From: Siphlonurus alternatus | Taxonomy: Eukaryota; Arthropoda; Insecta; Ephemeroptera; Siphlonuridae | Reading direction: 5' to 3' | NCBI GenBank assembly: GCA_949825025.1 | Contig: OX463784.1 | Location: 14,055,283 to 14,119,282 of the forward strand | DNA: 64,000 nucleotides | Shown here: positions 58,322-64,000 of the stretch, piece by piece | How the letters are laid out: every line of letters begins with the position of its first letter | How positions within the stretch are numbered: position 1 is the first letter of the stretch | Position numbers and translations under genes: made by a program | The notes under the pieces: generated by a model | Seen by the model: only the letters and a program-made list of their open reading frames with translations | Told to the model about the DNA's origin: nothing | Database searches by the model: none

Positions 58322-61300
58322 GTAAGAATTAATTATCAACGAGATTCTATAAAATGTATAATAGAAGTGGGTGGTCTAAAGGCGGATTCAGATGGCGACA
58401 ACGGCGATGCGACGCGATTTTGACGCAAAAGCTGTGAAATCCTATGCGGCGTTGTGGTGGCGAATAATGCGAATATCGCGTTAATAAGCAATGCTCTTTT
58501 TTTTAATCGCCAAATATAGCTGTCAATGCTGCATGGATGTTAAGGCAAGTGCAAATCATGCGATGCGACGCGAATAATGCGCATTTGCTGTGACATCCAT
58601 TGGCGACCATATTTGGCGAATTAAAAAAAATAACATCGCAATTAACGCAATTTCGCTGCCGCAAACTGGTGAATTCGCTCGCCGCATAGGATTTCACAGT
58701 TTTTTGTGACAAAATTGCGTGGCATCGCCGTTGTCGCCATCTGAATCTACCTTTAATGGTTAACGTGCAGTCAAATTAATTTGATATTCCCTCCGGAAGT
58801 AGCCGGAAGTGTGAAGTTTGTGGATACAATATTTGTAATTTAGTGTTGAAATTTTGCAGAGGGGTTAACAATAGAATTACTGACCTCTGTGGGAAATTGC
58901 AACGCTGAATTAGAATATAAACCCCACACATCCGGAGAGAATAGTAAATAAATTTGATTAATTAAAATAAATTAGGTATAATCTGGGTCACATTTAACTT
59001 GGTTTTCGTCATGTGTCTTCAGTTATTGGTGTGTTAGTTAGTTTGTAACGATGAACTTGATTGACCGAGTCGAACCGAAGGACACCCGAACGTTTCCGAC
59101 GAAAACCAAATTTGAATATAAACCTTCCAGTACTGTACCGTAGTATATAGATAGCAATAAAACAAACAGGGCATCATTTGCTAGCCCTTGGGTGGGGGTG
59201 ACGAGACTATAATAATCATCCCCTAACCTAAAATGTTCTCAAATATGCGAGAAGAATTACCGCACCCGCACCCTCTTTATAGCACCCATAGACTTAATAT
59301 TATGGAACCACACTCCCTTTCGAAACACACCTGGAATTTTAACCGTTTGAGCTTCACGAGCTATATGTATAAGATTACTGTCATTTAATATTATATCATA
59401 TTACTATAATAAAAAGTGCTTTGGACACCACATCTTTATGAAAATTTCTTTTGGAATTTATTAATTTTTTAATACCTCCCGAATATTTTATTAACTGTAT
59501 TAGTAGTTTTAAATTTTCAGTTTATTATTAAAATTTATTAGACTATTTCAGGAATATATATTCTGTAGCATTGTATGTATTATATATAATGTAAAAAAAA
59601 TACATTTTTTTTTCTTTTGCTTAGTAAATTTAAATTTAAAATATTTTAATTGGAATTTAGTTGCCATTTAAGTAAATTCGTTACATTTTCTTGTGACAGC
59701 TATAGGTTATAGTTATAATAATTAGTAAAATGTGTAATAAATTGTATTTTTCTCGCACTGCAGCACATAGCGCAAAAAAAAAACAAGTATATATATATTT
59801 TTTTATTTTTATAACATCATGATAGAAAAGCTATGGATAGTGGTTTTTATACTTGTGCAGTCAAGTATAAAATTATATAGTTTAATAAAAATTGTTGGAA
59901 TAAAAGAGATTTAAATCTTAAAAATGCTTATATTTAATTTATACTAATTAAAATTATTATTATGGGCATCATGAACCATGTAAGCTCCGAATAAGAGGGC
60001 GGGAGTGCTTCTTTTTTTCCCACAAAATTCTACACTGGACAACCTACATGATTTTTTAATTCGTATTGCTGTACACCAAATTATGTAGTGTCAATTATTT
60101 TCATTTTTTTTTTTAATCCTCCAACACCCTCATCCTCAAAATCGAGAAGGAAGACGCTGTGACGTCATAGTCATGCAACGTCTTTTCCTAATGCTTGTGT
60201 GTTAATTCATGATCATGACCATGACGTCAGAGCGTTTTGCACCGTAATTTTAAGGGTGTTAGATTGTTTAAAAAATATCCTCGAAACCCAAATATACAAT
60301 AAAAATTTCATTAAAGTTGTCCATTTCGTTTTGAACAAAATATATATTGAATTTCTAATTTAATATTTCATGAAGTTTTATCGTTCATGAGTTCATGTTA
60401 AGTATAATCTCTGCCTACACATAAAAAAAAAAACTGCATTTTAATTTTGAACATAGACTCAATGACAAGTAAGAATGAGGCGAGGTCATACCGTTCCTTA
60501 CTCATCTACTTATTAATGCTGCGAGCAGTCTCGTACATTCCTATCCATCATTTAAAGACACAACAACAAATAGATGGTATAACTTCTACTCATTATTTAT
60601 AAACTAAGTATTGTTGAGTAATGCCTGTTCGTTGAAGGTAACAACATGGGACAGTTGGTGATTTAAATGTTAACTTACAGAACAAGTGTTTCGAGCTGTT
60701 GGTGCCAACAATGACAATATGTTCTGTGGGCGAAATCAGGAACTACATCTTTCTATGCTTAACAATGAAAATGGCTTCATTAGACATAAATTGAAAACAA
60801 TGATTTGTTACAACCATTATACAGACTTTGGTCCAAACAATAGAGGACATAAAGGACCAAGAGATGGCGCTGACGTCTGCAAATTTTGCTCTTTGCATCG
60901 AGGATACGGCAATACCTATAGCACGGAGAGAATCACAAAAATTATCAAATATATAGGAAAGAAATCACTTACGAAGTTGAAATATTTTTTTATATTTGTC
61001 CGAAAGTGTTTGACAACTAATTATGGTGTTGTCATTTCTATAAAATTATGCTGCGGCTACTGATAGAGCATTTACATGATTTTACAATGTTAATCATATA
61101 CAGCAATCCTCGCCAGACGCACGTAGTTCCAGCAGTTACTACTAGGGGGCGCACTAACTTTATGACGCCAATATTGATGAGCAACTTATAAAGAAATCTA
61201 CTGATAGCTATTTTTTATACTTTTAGTTGTTCTCTTTATATGTACATACAAAAAAACACTGTCATTGTGTCTACCGCTATTATATTATAATGTGTTTGCA

Positions 61301-61634
61301 TACTTCAATTTTCCCTTAATTTTATGCATAAATTAAATACATTAATTTATAAAAATAGTATTATGAATTATAAACATAATTTAAAACAAAAGTAATAGTA
61401 AAAAAAAATCAATTTTTCCTTACAGACTCGCGCGTTCAGGGTTGGTTCCTGATGAGCTCACCACTGCCCACCATGGCAATTTGCCTGAGTTACGTGTACC
61501 TGGTGAAGGTTGCTGGACCAAAGTTCATGGAGAACAGAAAACCCTTCGAGTTAAGAAGGATACTTATTTTTTACAATGCATTCCAAGTTCTTCTTAGTGC
61601 ATGGATTTTCTACGAGGTAAGTAATATTTCATTG

Positions 61635-61705
<71 letters not shown>

Positions 61706-63362
61706 TTTTACAATTTGGTTTCTATTATGATTTTTTATTAAATTATATCATATTTTTTTTAAAAAAATTAGAAGAAAAGAAAGTCTTAAATACTGTTTTA
61801 CCTTCAAAATGATGATTAAAAATGAACGAAAACAAAGACGATACATTCCACGTTGATGATTATAATTAATATTTTCCGTATTTTTTATTATTATATGTAT
61901 CAAAAAACAGAAGTCGACAAAAAGTTATGTCCTTGGCTTCATTCGGGCAGCAGCCGATCTGTTATTGTTTATAACGATTATATTAATCCACTATAATGGA
62001 GCTCGCATGATGTTTTCGTAGATTCTGGAAATTGTTTTATTTATTTATGATCATGATCTTTTAACTTAATTATGACTTTGAAATCTTAGAAAAAAAAATC
62101 TGGGAGTGTTTTTATTTGACAAAAGACCTCGAATATATTGTAAATTTTTGTCAGATTTTTAGACTTTTCTTAAACTTCCTTAAAATCGAGGTGAAACATC
62201 ATAGCCTTGCATCAAATTTTTGTTATATGACTCTTCCACAATATATCTCGCCTTGATTTTATAAGAGCAGAAGGGAATATCAAAATTTATACTAAAAAAT
62301 TTATAAATTAATTGATTTTTTTTAAATATTTGTTTCAATAGAGGCTTCAAATGTTCCCCATCAAGAAAATTTTCTCCATAAGCCTCCATGTTTGAAAATA
62401 TGAATTTGTTCTTAGTAACTATAAAAGCTATTAATTTGAATCCATCTCCTACCCCCCATATCTTATTTAGAAGTCTTCTGATAATGAATCAAGAGCTTAT
62501 TTTCCTCTAAAAAAAATCTTTAATACTAAGAAAGCGATTTCGAGTTTTTTTATAAAGTTTTGGATAGGACGGTGGGAACAATCCAAAATCAGATACCTTG
62601 AAGCCTTTATTAAATGTTACCCGAGTTGAAATTAATTTCATCTTTTCTTCGCTATTAAGCTCTCCTCTCGTATAATTTCCTCTTATTTAGCACCATTTTA
62701 GAGGGAAAAAAAGGGAAAGAGACAATCAAGTACCTCTTTTTTCCTCTTCTTGAGCAATAAAATATTAGAAATATTGTTTACCTTTCAGTCTCATTTTGAG
62801 CGAGGAAGAAATAATATGCGTTTTAGATGTAAAAAGATTAGGTTTAGACATGTATAAAAGACAAGTTGAAGACGAAATTTTTCAACTAGGGTTGACATAA
62901 GGCACAATGGAGTACCGACCTCAAAATTTTTTATTGCAGAAATGGATAAAGGGTGCAAAGTTATGCTACTCTGATTTTTTTCAGATTTTTTAGAGCCCGG
63001 CAACTATTTTTTAAAAATTATTGAAAGTGCAGAAAAAGTGCCGCCTCTTGCCGCCTCACTTAATAAATGATAGGACCCAAAAGGGACGTTGATTCGAACC
63101 CGACCTCGCCAAAAATTTTTAGCAATACTTCCCGGTCCCTAAAAAATCTGAAAAAAATCAGAGTAACATAACTTTTCATCCTCTATCTATTTCTGTTATA
63201 AAAATTTTTGAGGTTGATACTCCATTAGCAAAGGAGGATAGTGATAACCAACAATATATTAAATTTTCCTTATTCTTTCAGTGTATGATGGGTGGTTGGC
63301 TTTTCTACTACAATCTGAGATGCCAGCCTGTCGACTATACTGACAATCCTGTCGCCACCAGG
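58261..63362 (+). CDS. ELOVL-family very-long-chain fatty acid elongase, 3' partial
   Basis: Encodes the condensing enzyme (3-ketoacyl-CoA synthase) of the ER fatty-acid elongation cycle, a multi-pass membrane protein. Three coding exons are visible, joining in phase to about 111 residues. ATG at 58261 opens MSYLVSQAMQSFTDIFDKYG, an N-terminus of usual ELOVL length before D-R-V-x-x-W. Exon 2 carries the hallmark LMSSPLPT, a first membrane segment (MAICLSYVYLVKV), GPKFMENRKPFELRR, and a second hydrophobic segment (FYNAFQVLLSAWIFYE). Exon 3 carries YNLRCQPVDYTDNPVATR. These match the ELOVL1/4/7-like insect elongase group. The catalytic HXXHH box and the C-terminal lysine-rich ER signal lie beyond the window. 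Introns of 3.1 and 1.7 kb are filled with MITEs. Family assignment is firm; substrate preference cannot be read. Confidence 0.95.
58378..58754. mobile_element. MITE, family 6, in ELOVL intron 1
   Basis: Ends aaaggcggattcagatggcg and cgccatctgaatctaccttt. Interior inverted segments gacgcgattttgacgcaaaa / tgtgacaaaattgcgtggca and gaaatcctatgcggcg / cgccgcataggatttc. Starts 56 bases after ELOVL exon 1. Confidence 0.8.
58770..58965. repeat. Dispersed repeat with paired CCGGAAGT motifs (copy 2), ELOVL intron 1
   Basis: Second copy of the repeat at 37876. Retains both CCGGAAGT units and the tttgcagaggggt motif; ends tccggagagaatag then aaatttgatta, mirroring the left end. Confidence 0.7.
58996..59113. 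repeat. Small inverted repeat, ELOVL intron 1
   Basis: aacttggttttcgtc and gacgaaaaccaaattt flank about 85 bases, with inner gtgtcttcag / cgaaggacac. Possibly a short MITE; only copy seen. Confidence 0.4.
59114..60033. other. ELOVL intron 1 segment, nothing recognised
   Basis: AT-rich intron between the small inverted repeat and the MITE at 60034. Confidence 0.55.
60034..60330. mobile_element. MITE related to family 1, in ELOVL intron 1
   Basis: Ends tggacaacctacatg and aaagttgtccattt; inner mirrored segments around gacgctgtgacgtcatagtc and catgacgtcagagcgttttg. The centre also matches parts of the elements at 17607-18117 and 39680-39860, defining a side branch. Confidence 0.7.
60862..60871 (+). 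promoter_or_regulatory. CTCF-like motif
   Basis: AGATGGCGCT resembles the insect CTCF core AGRKGGCGC. Paired with a stronger match 280 bases downstream; inference only. Confidence 0.25.
61139..61153 (+). promoter_or_regulatory. CTCF-like motif, close to consensus
   Basis: ctactagggggcgca contains ACTAGGGGGCGC, very close to the conserved CTCF core CCASYAGRKGGCRS. In ELOVL intron 1, 273 bases before exon 2. Confidence 0.35.
61426..61616 (+). CDS. ELOVL exon 2
   Basis: Acceptor tttttccttacag, donor gtaagt. A split Asp codon, then SRVQGWFLMSSPLPTMAICL, SYVYLVKVAGPKFMENRKPF and ELRRILIFYNAFQVLLSAWI. Phase 1 in, phase 0 out. Confidence 0.96.
61635..61710 (+). repeat. (TTTA)n microsatellite at an ELOVL donor
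   Basis: About 18 TTTA units starting 19 bases after the donor of ELOVL exon 2. Confidence 0.95.
62338..62610. mobile_element. MITE, family 4, in ELOVL intron 2
   Basis: Ends atagaggcttcaaatgttcc and accttgaagccttta; internal ttggataggacggtgggaac and ctattaatttgaatccatct match 21121. Confidence 0.75.
62907..63225. mobile_element. Foldback MITE, family 1, in ELOVL intron 2
   Basis: Ends atggagtaccgacctcaaaa and gaggttgatactccat. Only 56 bases separate it from ELOVL exon 3 (63282). The left arm carries an acceptor-like ttttttattgcag at about 62928-62940 in the sense orientation of the gene. Confidence 0.85.
63282..63362 (+). CDS. ELOVL exon 3
   Basis: Acceptor cttattctttcag, donor gtaagt. 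27 codons: CMMGGWLFYYNLRCQPVDYT then DNPVATR. Phase 0 at both ends. The intron that follows begins gtaagtgtgacgtca, as in the relic at 32883. Confidence 0.95.
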
Positions 63363-64000
63363 GTAAGTGTGACGTCATTCTGAATATGAATTATGAATTT
63401 ATTTTTAATTAATTAATAGAGGGAAGTTGTGCGATTCCAGCATAGATGTTGCAATATGACAGTTTTACTTAAAAAAATATCACAATTTTGACACCGTGGT
63501 AAGTTAAATAGGAAATTGTAGTTACTCAATTCTACATTATAATTTTAAGTAAAAATATGTGTTAATTATACTTTACCTTTATGGACACGAATATTAATTT
63601 CATAGCAGAGAATATCGTAAAAGAAAATCATAGCACACATTAATTATATACGTATAAAAATACCTAAGTTTGATTTTTTTAATTGTAATGTAGCTCTACT
63701 TAATTTTCTTGAAGTTTTATATGAGAGAATTGCATGCTTAAAAATTTGCATTAAAATTAAATAATTTAAATTTAAAATTATAGAAAAAAAAAATCATATA
63801 GTATTTATTTTATTTGTCACAATTTTTTATGCTTTTAAAAATACTGTCTATAAGTCCACAAGTCGTTAAAAAATATATATTATTATTAATTGTATTTGAT
63901 AAATTGTGCGTATTATTTTGGATAAAATATAGAATATTATTAAAAAATAGTCATTTTAAAAGAAAGAAACAAAATTAATTGTCTGTTCTTTCGTAACATT

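Noticed and set aside
60686..61063. 125-codon open frame in ELOVL intron 1
   Set aside because: No recognisable domain, C-terminal half turns into Phe/Lys/Ile-rich translation typical of AT-rich DNA, and it lies within an intron on the sense strand. Length alone is not enough to call a gene.

Overview
The window looks like AT-rich arthropod nuclear DNA, most likely insect. It has short GC-rich exons with GT-AG introns, arthropod-style core promoter motifs, and introns and intergenic DNA packed with short inverted-repeat (MITE-like) elements, tRNA-derived SINEs and microsatellites. No bacterial, organellar or viral genes were recognised. The exact taxon cannot be fixed from sequence alone.

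Region 1 (1-19.5 kb, + strand) holds the 3' part of an RFX-family winged-helix transcription factor gene, with the 5' end outside the window. I resolve 16 consecutive exons (204-18984) whose splice phases all join, encoding about 857 residues. They comprise an N-terminal activation-like region, the complete RFX DNA-binding domain split over two exons (10731-10912 and 11601 onward), the central and dimerisation regions, and a glutamine-rich C-terminus. The protein resembles the RFX1/2/3 class. Introns carry at least ten MITEs, some nested, a SINE, a palindromic X-box-like site, and a decayed duplicate of the start of the third visible exon.

Region 2 (19.5-57 kb) is a gene-poor desert built of repeat families. 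The key landmark is 32818-32882, a degenerate copy of an ELOVL exon whose 5' splice flank was hit by a hAT-like MITE. A cluster of AGGTCA half-sites lies at 40611-40649. A TATA-like/initiator candidate promoter lies near 49.88 kb.

Region 3 (57-64 kb, + strand) is the 5' half of an ELOVL-family very-long-chain fatty acid elongase gene. There is a candidate Inr+DPE promoter and non-coding first exon (57043-57136), followed by three coding exons (58261-58321, 61426-61616, 63282-63362). The gene runs off the right edge before the catalytic histidine box.

The two genes are co-oriented but functionally unrelated as far as the sequence shows. The most notable material is the relic ELOVL exon, the MITE families that carry splice-acceptor, poly(A)-signal and CRE-like motifs, the X-box-like palindrome inside the RFX gene, and a SINE assemblage sharing one central domain.
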